Source: Chromatiales bacterium
Lineage (GTDB): Bacteria > Pseudomonadota > Gammaproteobacteria > Thiohalomonadales > Thiohalomonadaceae
Assembly: GCA_029864785.1 (NCBI GenBank)
Contig: JAOTST010000072.1
Span: 1 to 7,242 of the forward strand
Direction of reading: 5' to 3'
DNA length: 7,242 nt
The position numbers and the translations under genes were made by a program. Below are positions 1 to 6,077 of this stretch, one piece after another. Every line of letters begins with the position of its first letter. Position 1 is the stretch's first letter. The notes below the pieces were generated by a model. That model saw only the letters and a program-made list of their open reading frames with translations, did no database searches and was not told the DNA's origin.

Positions 1-276
<276 letters not shown>

Positions 277-278
<2 letters not shown>

Positions 279-320
279 ATAACACCCAAACAGTCTGTAT
301 TTCAGAGTGTGGTGTTGTAT
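277..320 (+). other. Imperfect hairpin at start of the 23S-5S spacer
   Basis: The first bases after 23S fold into a long hairpin. An outer 10-bp arm (277-286 with 311-320, one G-U pair) is followed by a 3-base bulge. An inner arm (290-297 with 303-310, one G-G mismatch) closes a 5-base loop. A stem of this size just past the mature 3' end is a plausible rRNA processing element, for example for RNase III or for end trimming, but that role is inferred. The rest of the spacer (321-386) shows no tRNA gene and no clear motif. Confidence 0.5.
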
Positions 321-386
321 GAATGCTATACCTGACAAATTTATTACAGCTTATCCGAATTAGTCTGCATTGCAGATAACCAGTTT

Positions 387-503
387 TCCTGGTGGCAATA
401 GCGTGTAGGTACCACCTGATCCCATCCCGAACTCAGAAGTGAAACTGCTCAGCGCCGATGATAGTGTGGTGTTTCGCCATGTGAAAGTAGGACACTACCA
501 GGA
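387..503 (+). rRNA. rrf: 5S ribosomal RNA
   Basis: This is a complete 5S rRNA of about 117 nucleotides. The terminal helix pairs TCCTGGTGG (387-395) with CTACCAGGA (495-503), including one G-U pair. The conserved internal segments CCCGAACTCAGAAGTGAAA and AGCGCCGATG, typical of proteobacterial 5S, are present in order. It follows 23S by about 108 bases and is the last gene of this rRNA operon, since a terminator follows immediately. The ends are set by the terminal helix and may differ by one or two bases from the mature molecule. Confidence 0.97.
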
Positions 504-512
504 TTTAATTCT

Positions 513-544
513 AAAAACCCAGTCTCTTGACTGGGTTTTTTTTT
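513..544 (+). terminator. Intrinsic terminator of the rRNA operon
   Basis: A 7-bp stem CCCAGTC (518-524) / GACTGGG (529-535) has a TCTT loop and is followed by nine T residues (536-544). Five A residues before the stem can lengthen it by pairing with the T tract. It lies 10 bases after the 5S gene and is a classic factor-independent terminator separating the rRNA operon from birA. Confidence 0.93.
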
Positions 545-552
545 GCCTGCAG

Positions 553-636
553 GGAAGTAGGTATTGGGTATGCCGTGATCACATGGATGTGAATGAATGG
601 AGGCCGGAAGTAGGTACGCTGCGATCGCAGGTATGC
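553..636. repeat. Bipartite direct repeat with a 12-bp palindrome in the 5S-birA gap
   Basis: GGAAGTAGGTA occurs at 553-563 and again at 606-616. In each case GGTATGC follows, at 567-573 and 630-636. The first copy has 3 bases between the two halves. The second has 13, which include a perfect palindrome CTGCGATCGCAG at 619-630. The gap from 545 to 717 otherwise contains no credible gene. It must hold the birA promoter, since a terminator lies upstream, but no promoter with good consensus was found. The function of the repeat is unknown. Confidence 0.45.
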
Positions 637-717
637 TAGAGATAGGAAAGAGCTGTGTTGTTTGTGCCCCAACGCTGCTTCTATTAACACTATGCTCAAA
701 TAGGGTAGGATCAAGAG

Positions 718-1650
718 ATGTTTCAGTCGCGAACAGATAAATTATTAAAAGATGGAAAGGTTAAAGCCGATAACCATTACTCTTGTGATCAATTGTATTC
801 TGAATTTAGTCGTCTTGGGATTCCTGTCAATGCCACTGATGATGGTGTGAAGTTGTTAGATATTGTAGATCCGTTGAATCACGAGCGAATCAGCTCAACG
901 CTCTTGGAGTTTAAAAGGCAGCACACATTAGAGATTCATCAATATATAGATTCTACTAACGAGCATTTAGTCACTACCTTTAATGATCAAAATTTACCTG
1001 CGATCTGCCTCGCTGAATATCAGTTAAAAGGGCATGGTCGCAGAGGGACTCATTGGCATTCAACATATGGCAAGGATTTTAACTGTTCTATCGCCTGGCC
1101 GATTTTATCTGGACAGCGAGTAACCGGTGTTATGTCACTGGTTATCGCACTATCACTTGTTAATGTATTGGAAGATCTTGGATTAAGTAATGTTGAGGTA
1201 AAGTGGCCAAATGATCTCTTTGTGGGTGGGCGAAAGATTGCGGGAATTTTAATCGAACAGGTATTTAATAGCACAATGCTTACTTTAATTGTTGGTGTTG
1301 GATTGAATTTGTTTAAACTGCCATCTAGAGACAATATGAGCGGAAATCGAGAATTCATTGCAACTTCAGTTGAAGAAGAATTAGGTACTCTTGAGCGAAA
1401 TATGATTGCGATAAAGCTTATTGATGCTATCTTTGCTGCTCTAAGCGAGATACCCGAGCAACTGGATACTCCGATGATGCTCGCATGGAAACGACACGAC
1501 TATCTTCGAGATAAAAATATTACTATTAAGCAGAAAAATATCTCACAGGGGCTCTATCAGGGGATCGACTCATCAGGTCATCTACTTTTGAATATAGATG
1601 GCAAGGTGCTTAAGTTTTCATCAGGACATATAACAGGGGTGTCGAAGTGA
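718..1650 (+). CDS. birA: Biotin-[acetyl-CoA-carboxylase] ligase BirA, DNA-binding domain shortened
   Basis: A cytoplasmic enzyme that makes biotinoyl-AMP from biotin and ATP and transfers biotin to the carrier lysine of acetyl-CoA carboxylase (AccB). It has 310 residues, against 321 in E. coli. The catalytic domain is complete: IDST at 77-80, the adenylate-binding loop GHGRRG at 105-110 (His106 where E. coli has Arg116), KWPND at 162-166, and GRKIAGILIE with the key lysine at 173 (E. coli Lys183). A C-terminal SH3-like domain covers about 262-306. From IDST onward the offset to E. coli is a constant 10 residues. The N-terminal winged-helix domain is abnormal: after SCDQL (22-26) the sequence runs almost directly into the wing, with about 14 residues of the recognition-helix region missing. 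Ligase function seems secure; repression of biotin genes is doubtful. An in-frame TAG at 706-708 and the SD-like AGGGTAGGA just after 701 support the ATG start. Confidence 0.95.
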   Translation: MFQSRTDKLLKDGKVKADNHYSCDQLYSEFSRLGIPVNATDDGVKLLDIVDPLNHERISSTLLEFKRQHTLEIHQYIDSTNEHLVTTFNDQNLPAICLAEYQLKGHGRRGTHWHSTYGKDFNCSIAWPILSGQRVTGVMSLVIALSLVNVLEDLGLSNVEVKWPNDLFVGGRKIAGILIEQVFNSTMLTLIVGVGLNLFKLPSRDNMSGNREFIATSVEEELGTLERNMIAIKLIDAIFAALSEIPEQLDTPMMLAWKRHDYLRDKNITIKQKNISQGLYQGIDSSGHLLLNIDGKVLKFSSGHITGVSK

Positions 1651-2381
1651 TGTTGCTTGTGGATATAGGCAACAGCCAAATAAAGTGGCAGGAGAGTGAT
1701 TACTTTACAGACGCTCCAAGATCGTTTGCCTATGATGCCGAAAGTATTCACTTTCAACTCGATACTAACTTGAAGTCGTGCACTTCTATAGATGGAGGTG
1801 TTGTGATTGTTAGTGTTGGGTGTGAGGAGATAAACCGAAAAGTTGAAAAATGGTTTATAGAACAGTGTGAAGCTGAGGTGCAATTTCTCTCTTCGGCAAC
1901 GAAGTGGGGAACATTACGAAATGGCTATGATAAACCAGAAACACTGGGCGTTGATCGTTGGTATGCGCTTGTTGGTGCCGCAAGCAGATATACCTATCCT
2001 TTTATGGTTTGTGACATTGGCTCGGCTGTGACGATTGATTTGGTCGATCATCAAGGCAGCCATCTTGGTGGATTTATAACACCCGGTTTGGATATGATGA
2101 CTCATTCGTTGAATACGACCGCAGGCATTAATATTGATTCACTATCTTCCAAATCTAGGAGTTTAGCTATTCCCAGCAACACTCAGACGGCTATTAAAGA
2201 AGGCTGTATGCAGTCGGTAACTGCCTTGATTGATAGTGTAAAAAGAAAATATGCGTCAGGATTTGACTGTATTCTAACGGGAGGTCATGCGGAGGTTATT
2301 TTTGATTTGTTAGAGTCAACGGCGACGGTTGATAAAAATTTAATTTTTTACGGCATACTTAGTGAAATTCAAAACAGATAA
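1650..2381 (+). CDS. coaX: Type III pantothenate kinase CoaX
   Basis: Catalyses ATP-dependent phosphorylation of pantothenate, the first committed step of coenzyme A synthesis, in the cytoplasm. The protein has 243 residues, a usual length for the ASKHA-fold CoaX family. From this start the motifs are: phosphate-binding DIGNSQIKW at 5-13; PETLGVDRW at 96-104, whose Asp102 matches the catalytic aspartate known in Pseudomonas CoaX; DIGSAVTID at 122-130, with Ser where Thr is usual; GGFITPG at 140-146; and TGGHA at 210-214. The ATG shares one base with the birA stop codon (TGATG), implying translational coupling. A GTG three bases upstream (1647) is an alternative start, and the SD-like AGGGGTG at 1635-1641 serves either. 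Type III kinases need a monovalent cation and are not inhibited by CoA, a family property. The birA-coaX pairing is common in gammaproteobacteria. Confidence 0.94.
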   Translation: MLLVDIGNSQIKWQESDYFTDAPRSFAYDAESIHFQLDTNLKSCTSIDGGVVIVSVGCEEINRKVEKWFIEQCEAEVQFLSSATKWGTLRNGYDKPETLGVDRWYALVGAASRYTYPFMVCDIGSAVTIDLVDHQGSHLGGFITPGLDMMTHSLNTTAGINIDSLSSKSRSLAIPSNTQTAIKEGCMQSVTALIDSVKRKYASGFDCILTGGHAEVIFDLLESTATVDKNLIFYGILSEIQNR

Positions 2382-2393
2382 CCTTAATATTTG

Positions 2394-3077
2394 ATGCGCA
2401 TAATTATTATTCTCTTACTTGCGGTAAATTTCATCCTCGTGGGATTCAATTATTTCGTTATTGAGCCGGGTAAAAAATCAACGATATCAGAGCGACCACG
2501 AGGTGATCTCTCTCTTGTACTCTTATCTGAATTAAAAGAAGGGCAATTGAAGGAGCGGCAAGAGTCACAAGAGAGTCTTGGTAGAGAGGATGCAGGAAAA
2601 CAGTTAGTTCCATGTCTAAAAGTTGTTGGCGATTGGGATATTGATCGCCTTGAATTGATAAAAGAGCAGTTGATAGCAAAAGAAAAGAGAATAATTTCCG
2701 AAGGAAAGGAGCGTAGAAAAAAGGTCAATTATTGGGTAGTGATCCCACCCTTTGAGTCCAGGCAGGAGGCAATTACTGCAAAACGTCAGCTACAGAACGA
2801 AAAAATTATAGACTCCTTTATTATAAAGAGCGGTGCAAGAGCTAATGCGCTCTCACTGGGGCTTTATTCAAATGAAGCGGGGGCACTCAGGAGGGCAAAA
2901 TTTGTTAATGAAAAAAATGTTGGGATTGCTGATGCGGCAATTGAAGAACTAACGTTATATGTTGATCGTTATTGGCTTAAGCTATTCCCAGTGGATAACG
3001 ATGAGATGCTGATCACAACGATAATAGGGAATGGAATTTTGGATACAAAACAGGTCCAGTGTGAAATTGACAGATAG
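2394..3077 (+). CDS. SPOR-like domain protein with N-terminal membrane anchor
   Basis: A 227-residue protein. Residues 2-22 form one hydrophobic segment (MRIIIILLLAVNFILVGFNY), likely an uncleaved anchor that places the rest in the periplasm. A charged linker, rich in Glu, Lys and Gln, covers about 30-70. PCLKVVGDW at 73-81 and YWVVIPPF at 113-120 begin a region continuing through IIDSFIIKSG and ANALSLGLYS (138-159) to about 197. This has the pattern of SPOR-like proteins that follow coaX in pseudomonads. SPOR domains generally bind glycan strands lacking stem peptides at division septa; whether this copy does so is inference. It begins 12 bases after coaX, probably in the same operon. No good Shine-Dalgarno is visible, so it may depend on coupling. 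A TTG directly before the ATG (2391) is an unlikely alternative start. The last 30 residues match nothing I recognise. Confidence 0.72.
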   Translation: MRIIIILLLAVNFILVGFNYFVIEPGKKSTISERPRGDLSLVLLSELKEGQLKERQESQESLGREDAGKQLVPCLKVVGDWDIDRLELIKEQLIAKEKRIISEGKERRKKVNYWVVIPPFESRQEAITAKRQLQNEKIIDSFIIKSGARANALSLGLYSNEAGALRRAKFVNEKNVGIADAAIEELTLYVDRYWLKLFPVDNDEMLITTIIGNGILDTKQVQCEIDR

Positions 3078-3080
3078 GGA

Positions 3081-3109
3081 TTGTAAATAGTTGTAAGAGA
3101 CATTAATAT
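3081..3109 (+). promoter_or_regulatory. Putative promoter of tRNA-Thr(UGU)
   Basis: A -35 element TTGTAA (3081-3086, 4 of 6 consensus bases) and a -10 element TAATAT (3104-3109, 4 of 6) are separated by 17 bases. The G+C-rich ACGCGCC follows the -10, as in stringently controlled stable-RNA promoters. Transcription would begin just before the tRNA at 3120. A better -35 match, TTGACA, lies at 3067-3072 across the end of the SPOR gene, but it has no -10 at proper spacing. Confidence 0.5.
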
Positions 3110-3119
3110 ACGCGCCTTC

Positions 3120-3195
<76 letters not shown>

Positions 3196-3201
3196 AATAT
3201 G

Positions 3202-3233
3202 AAAGGGTTACAAGAGATTGTAACCCTTTTTTT
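3202..3233 (+). terminator. Strong intrinsic terminator after tRNA-Thr(UGU)
   Basis: A perfect 12-bp stem AAAGGGTTACAA (3202-3213) / TTGTAACCCTTT (3218-3229) has a GAGA loop. The T tract runs from 3227 to 3233. It begins 6 bases after the tRNA and should end most transcription there, separating this tRNA from the other three. The region from 3234 to 3385 contains no gene I can support. Confidence 0.9.
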
Positions 3234-3385
3234 ATGCCCAAAAGGAATGCTCCCATTTTTTCTAAACAGGTGGAATTTATGCTGATGGAGAGAAGATTTT
3301 AGGGTAATTTTGCTAATTGGTCGGAAATAGAGACGATAGTTAGAAAAATAATGGGGTTTCATCCCTAAATAATTGTTTTTGAATG

Positions 3386-3414
3386 TTGACACTAGTTGCC
3401 AACTCAATCAAAAT
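3386..3414 (+). promoter_or_regulatory. Promoter of the tRNA-Tyr-Gly-Thr-tuf unit
   Basis: A perfect -35 TTGACA (3386-3391) lies 17 bases before CAAAAT (3409-3414, 4 of 6 to the -10 consensus). An A+T-rich stretch that could act as an UP element lies just upstream (3366-3380). G+C-rich AGCCGGCTTGCG follows the -10, the usual discriminator of stringently controlled stable-RNA promoters. The predicted start, near 3421, leaves a short leader before the tRNA-Tyr at 3430. Confidence 0.68.
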
Positions 3415-3429
3415 AGCCGGCTTGCGTTT

Positions 3430-3514
3430 GGAGGGGTTCCCGAGTGGCTAAAGGGGGCAGACTGTAAATCTGCTAGCTCAGCTTACGGTGGTTCGAATCC
3501 ACCCCCCTCCACCA
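3430..3514 (+). tRNA. tyrU: tRNA-Tyr (anticodon GUA)
   Basis: An 85-nt class II tRNA with a long variable arm. The acceptor stem is GGAGGGG / CCCCTCC (3430-3436 with 3504-3510), followed by A3511 and an encoded CCA (3512-3514). The anticodon stem GCAGA / TCTGC encloses CTGTAAA with anticodon GTA at 3464-3466, reading UAU and UAC. The long variable arm and GTA anticodon together identify tyrosine. It is the first tRNA after the second promoter. Confidence 0.97.
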
Positions 3515-3539
3515 TACATTTTGTTTATTGATGTGATGC

Positions 3540-3613
3540 GCGGGTATAGTTTAATGGTAGAACTTCAGCCTTCCAAGCTGACCACGAGGGTTCGATTCCC
3601 TCTACCCGCTCCA
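3540..3613 (+). tRNA. glyT: tRNA-Gly (anticodon UCC)
   Basis: A 74-nt cloverleaf with acceptor stem GCGGGTA / TACCCGC (3540-3546 with 3603-3609), discriminator T3610 and encoded CCA (3611-3613). The anticodon stem TCAGC / GCTGA encloses CTTCCAA with anticodon TCC at 3572-3574, reading GGA and GGG. It lies 25 bases after tRNA-Tyr, in the position of glyT in the E. coli cluster. Confidence 0.97.
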
Positions 3614-3619
3614 TTTTGC

Positions 3620-3658
3620 TTGCGACCTGTCGCAAAGATGAGTCAATTGTAGATTCAT
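3620..3658 (+). other. Two tandem small hairpins between tRNA-Gly and tRNA-Thr
   Basis: TTGCGA (3620-3625) pairs perfectly with TCGCAA (3630-3635) around a 4-base loop. ATGAGTC (3638-3644) pairs with GATTCAT (3652-3658), one G-U pair, around a 7-base loop. Neither is followed by a T tract, so they are not intrinsic terminators. They could guide cleavage of the polycistronic tRNA transcript, but this is inference. Confidence 0.35.
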
Positions 3659-3670
3659 TGAATTAGATTT

Positions 3671-3746
3671 GCCCAGGTAGCTCAGTTGGTAGAGCACACC
3701 CTTGGTAAGGGTGAGGTCGGCAGTTCAAATCTGCTCCTGGGCTCCA
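3671..3746 (+). tRNA. thrT: tRNA-Thr (anticodon GGU)
   Basis: A 76-nt cloverleaf with acceptor stem GCCCAGG / CCTGGGC (3671-3677 with 3736-3742), discriminator T3743 and encoded CCA (3744-3746). The anticodon stem CACCC / GGGTG encloses TTGGTAA with anticodon GGT at 3704-3706, reading ACC and ACU. It lies 48 bases before tuf with no terminator between, so the two are probably co-transcribed, as with thrT-tufB in E. coli. Confidence 0.97.
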
Positions 3747-3794
3747 GTTTGTTTTAGTTTGTAGTCGTTTAACACTTTGAATAGGTATCTAAGG

Positions 3795-4985
3795 ATGTCA
3801 AAAGAGAAATTTGAAAGAACGAAACCCCATGTCAACGTAGGCACAATTGGCCACGTCGACCATGGAAAGACCACCCTGACAGCGGCCATCACCAAGTGTA
3901 TGGCAGAGAAACATGGTGGCGAATTCAAAGATTATGCAAATATCGACTCAGCTCCAGAAGAGCGCGAGCGCGGTATCACCATTTCTACAGCCCACGTTGA
4001 GTACGAGTCAGACACGCGTCACTATGCGCACGTTGACTGTCCTGGACACGCCGACTACGTCAAAAACATGATCACCGGTGCTGCACAGATGGACGGTGCG
4101 ATTCTGGTTGTATCCGCAGCAGACGGCCCAATGCCACAAACGCGTGAGCACATCCTGCTGTCACGTCAAGTTGGCGTACCTTATATACTGGTCTATCTCA
4201 ACAAAGCAGACCAAGTTGATGACGAAGAGCTGCTTGAATTGGTTGAAATGGAAATTCGTGAATTGCTAGATGTCTACGAATTCCCAGGAGACGATACCCC
4301 AATCGTTACCGGTTCAGCACTGAAAGCCCTTGAGGGTGACACATCAGACATCGGCGTTCCAAGCATCATCAAACTCGTTGAAGAGATGGATGCCTGGATT
4401 CCAGAGCCAGAGCGTGCCATTGATGGTGCATTCATCATGCCGATTGAGGACGTCTTCTCAATCTCAGGTCGTGGAACGGTTGTAACCGGACGTATCGAGC
4501 GCGGTATTGTAAAAGTTGGTGAAGAGATCGAAATCGTTGGAATCAAAGACACCGTAACAACAACCGTTACCGGTGTTGAAATGTTCCGTAAGCTGCTCGA
4601 CGAAGGTCGTGCAGGTGATAACGTGGGTGTTCTGCTTCGTGGAACCAAGCGAGAAGATGTTGAGCGTGGACAGGTCCTTTCACACAAAGGCGCCATCAAG
4701 CCTCACACCAAGTTCGAGTGCGAAGTTTACGTACTGGGTAAAGATGAAGGTGGTCGTCATACACCATTCTTCAACGGATACCGTCCACAGTTCTACTTCC
4801 GCACAACGGATGTAACCGGTGCATGTGATCTTCCAGAAGGTATTGAAATGGTTATGCCTGGCGATAACGTCAAGATGACTGTAACACTGATCAACCCAAT
4901 TGCAATGGAAGAGGGTCTACGTTTCGCGATTCGTGAAGGTGGACGTACCGTTGGTGCTGGTGTTGTTTCTAAGATTATTGAGTAA
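3795..4985 (+). CDS. tuf: Translation elongation factor Tu
   Basis: The GTPase that carries aminoacyl-tRNA to the ribosomal A site. The complete protein has 396 residues (394 in E. coli). The GTP-binding domain shows the P loop GHVDHGKT at 19-26, Thr62 of switch I in RGITI, DCPGH at 81-85 with catalytic His85, NKAD at 136-139 and GSAL at 173-176. Domains 2 and 3 follow, with GRGTVVTGR, the KPHTKFE segment and GGRHTPFF, and the protein ends in [17 protein letters not shown]. The ATG at 3795 gives the standard [14 protein letters not shown] start; an in-frame TTG at 3777 would add six non-homologous residues. No strong Shine-Dalgarno is visible (AGG at 3783-3785 is the best spaced). Codons are strongly selected, as expected for a very abundant protein. 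Its upstream neighbour is typical of tufB, its downstream neighbour of tufA. Confidence 0.98.
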   Translation: MSKEKFERTKPHVNVGTIGHVDHGKTTLTAAITKCMAEKHGGEFKDYANIDSAPEERERGITISTAHVEYESDTRHYAHVDCPGHADYVKNMITGAAQMDGAILVVSAADGPMPQTREHILLSRQVGVPYILVYLNKADQVDDEELLELVEMEIRELLDVYEFPGDDTPIVTGSALKALEGDTSDIGVPSIIKLVEEMDAWIPEPERAIDGAFIMPIEDVFSISGRGTVVTGRIERGIVKVGEEIEIVGIKDTVTTTVTGVEMFRKLLDEGRAGDNVGVLLRGTKREDVERGQVLSHKGAIKPHTKFECEVYVLGKDEGGRHTPFFNGYRPQFYFRTTDVTGACDLPEGIEMVMPGDNVKMTVTLINPIAMEEGLRFAIREGGRTVGAGVVSKIIE

Positions 4986-4990
4986 CTAAT

Positions 4991-5302
4991 ATGACTAATC
5001 AGAAAATCCGTATCCGTCTCAAGTCATTTGATCATCGTCTGATCGACCAATCTGCACGTGAGATTGTTGAGACTGCAAAGCGTACAGGCGCTCAGGTAAA
5101 GGGTCCAATCCCACTACCTACTAAAATGGAGCGCTTTACTGTACTGACTTCGCCTCACGTTAATAAGGATGCGCGTGATCAGTATGAGCTGCGTACTCAT
5201 AAGCGTCTGATGGATATTGTTGAGCCAACAGACAAGACTGTGGATGCACTGATGAAGCTTGATCTTGCAGCTGGAGTTGATGTTCAGATTAAACTGAACT
5301 AA
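4991..5302 (+). CDS. rpsJ: 30S ribosomal protein S10
   Basis: A component of the small-subunit head and, as NusE, a partner of NusB in transcription antitermination. The full length is 103 residues, the same as in E. coli, with near-identical sequence: [17 protein letters not shown] at the start, [18 protein letters not shown] at 27-44 and [19 protein letters not shown] at 54-72. The gene begins only 5 bases after the tuf stop. Its only Shine-Dalgarno candidate is the GAG at 4980-4982 inside the end of tuf, so translation may depend on ribosomes finishing tuf. In E. coli the S10 operon has a long L4-binding leader before this gene; there is no room for one here. Confidence 0.98.
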   Translation: MTNQKIRIRLKSFDHRLIDQSAREIVETAKRTGAQVKGPIPLPTKMERFTVLTSPHVNKDARDQYELRTHKRLMDIVEPTDKTVDALMKLDLAAGVDVQIKLN

Positions 5303-5421
5303 AAATTTTTGAGGAGGGTATGCCTCCTCGACATGCCTCAATTCTGGAGATAATCCAGATGCGAGGGTTTTGATAGATACTGCCAGTCAATCGAAATTGG
5401 CGGTAATTAGAGGTAAATAAA
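5303..5421 (+). promoter_or_regulatory. Structured spacer between rpsJ and rplC, possible leader
   Basis: This 119-base gap can form three hairpins in a row. GAGGAGG (5311-5317) pairs with CCTCCTC (5323-5329). TCTGGA (5343-5348) pairs with TCCAGA (5354-5359). CTGCCAGT (5380-5387) pairs with ATTGGCGG (5396-5403), two wobble pairs, ending 6 bases before the rplC Shine-Dalgarno (GAGGT, 5410-5414). No hairpin has a following T tract, so none is an intrinsic terminator. TCGACA (5328-5333) and GATAAT (5349-5354) resemble a promoter, but the 15-base spacing is short. A role in L4 or other ribosomal feedback is only a suggestion. Confidence 0.4.
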
Positions 5422-6075
5422 ATGACAATAGGTGTTGTAGGTCGCAAGGCCGGAATGACACGCATCTTCACTGAAGATGGTGCGTCAATTCCTGTAACCG
5501 TGATCGAAGTAGAGCCTAACCGAGTGACTCAAGTCAAAAGTCTAGAGACTGATGGCTATAGCGCACTACAGGTTACAATAGGTAGTCGTAGGGCTAGTCG
5601 TGTTACCAAGCCAATGGCCGGACATTATGCGAAAGCAGGTGTTGAAGCGGGTCGTGGTCTTTGGGAGTTCCGCCTTGATGAAGGTGAGGGCGAAGGCATT
5701 GAGGCTGGTTCAGAAATCAAAGCAGATATTTTTGAGCATGGTCAAAAGATCGATGTCTCAGGAACAACCATTGGTAAAGGTTTCGCGGGTGTTATCAAGC
5801 GTCACAACTTCCAAATGCAAGATGCGACTCACGGTAACTCGGTATCTCACCGTGCTCCAGGCTCAATCGGTCAAAACCAGACACCGGGTCGTGTCTTCAA
5901 AGGTAAAAAGATGGCTGGGCACATGGGTAATGTGCAGCGCACCATTCAGAACCTTGAAGTCGTTCGCATTGATACTGACCGTAACTTGCTTCTTGTTAAA
6001 GGCGCGGTTCCTGGTCATAAAGGCAGCGATGTAGTTGTCATGCCTGCCATGAAATTTAAGAAGAAGGAGGCATAA
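5422..6075 (+). CDS. rplC: 50S ribosomal protein L3
   Basis: An early-assembly protein of the large subunit that binds 23S rRNA near the peptidyl transferase centre. It has 217 residues (209 in E. coli). The start [13 protein letters not shown], the extended loop with [23 protein letters not shown] (148-169) and [20 protein letters not shown] near the end are typical. Gln151 matches the E. coli glutamine methylated by PrmB, so the same modification is likely if the genome has PrmB. The C-terminus is a basic tail, KFKKKEA. Shine-Dalgarno GAGGT (5410-5414) lies 7 bases before the ATG. It follows a long structured gap after rpsJ and is 2 bases from rplD. Confidence 0.98.
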   Translation: MTIGVVGRKAGMTRIFTEDGASIPVTVIEVEPNRVTQVKSLETDGYSALQVTIGSRRASRVTKPMAGHYAKAGVEAGRGLWEFRLDEGEGEGIEAGSEIKADIFEHGQKIDVSGTTIGKGFAGVIKRHNFQMQDATHGNSVSHRAPGSIGQNQTPGRVFKGKKMAGHMGNVQRTIQNLEVVRIDTDRNLLLVKGAVPGHKGSDVVVMPAMKFKKKEA

Positions 6076-6077
6076 CA

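Noticed and set aside
619..630. GCGATCGC core of the palindrome as a cyanobacterial HIP1 element
   Set aside because: All genes are gammaproteobacterial and the octamer was noticed only here, so chance or a local role is more likely.
439..639. A 66-residue open frame starting inside 5S rRNA
   Set aside because: It overlaps the 5S gene and its terminator, and has no recognisable family or ribosome binding site.
658..687. Promoter for birA (TTGTTT, 18 bases, TATTAA)
   Set aside because: Only 3 of 6 and 4 of 6 consensus bases match, too weak to report although a promoter must lie in this gap.
3202..3229. Inverted repeat GGTTACAA / TTGTAACC as a BirA operator
   Set aside because: BirA operators read TTGTAAACC, then about 15 bases, then GGTTTACAA. 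Here the arms are in the opposite order with a 4-base spacer and a T tract follows, so it is a terminator.
4274..4699. Long minus-strand open frame within tuf
   Set aside because: It is a composition shadow of a highly biased gene; its translation is low-complexity Ser, Pro and Thr with no family.
5311..5329. GAGGAGG / CCTCCTC hairpin as a terminator after rpsJ
   Set aside because: No T tract follows the stem; the T run lies before it, and the operon must continue into rplC.
5600..6034. A 144-residue open frame in another frame inside rplC
   Set aside because: It lies wholly within the well-supported L3 gene and its translation matches no known protein.
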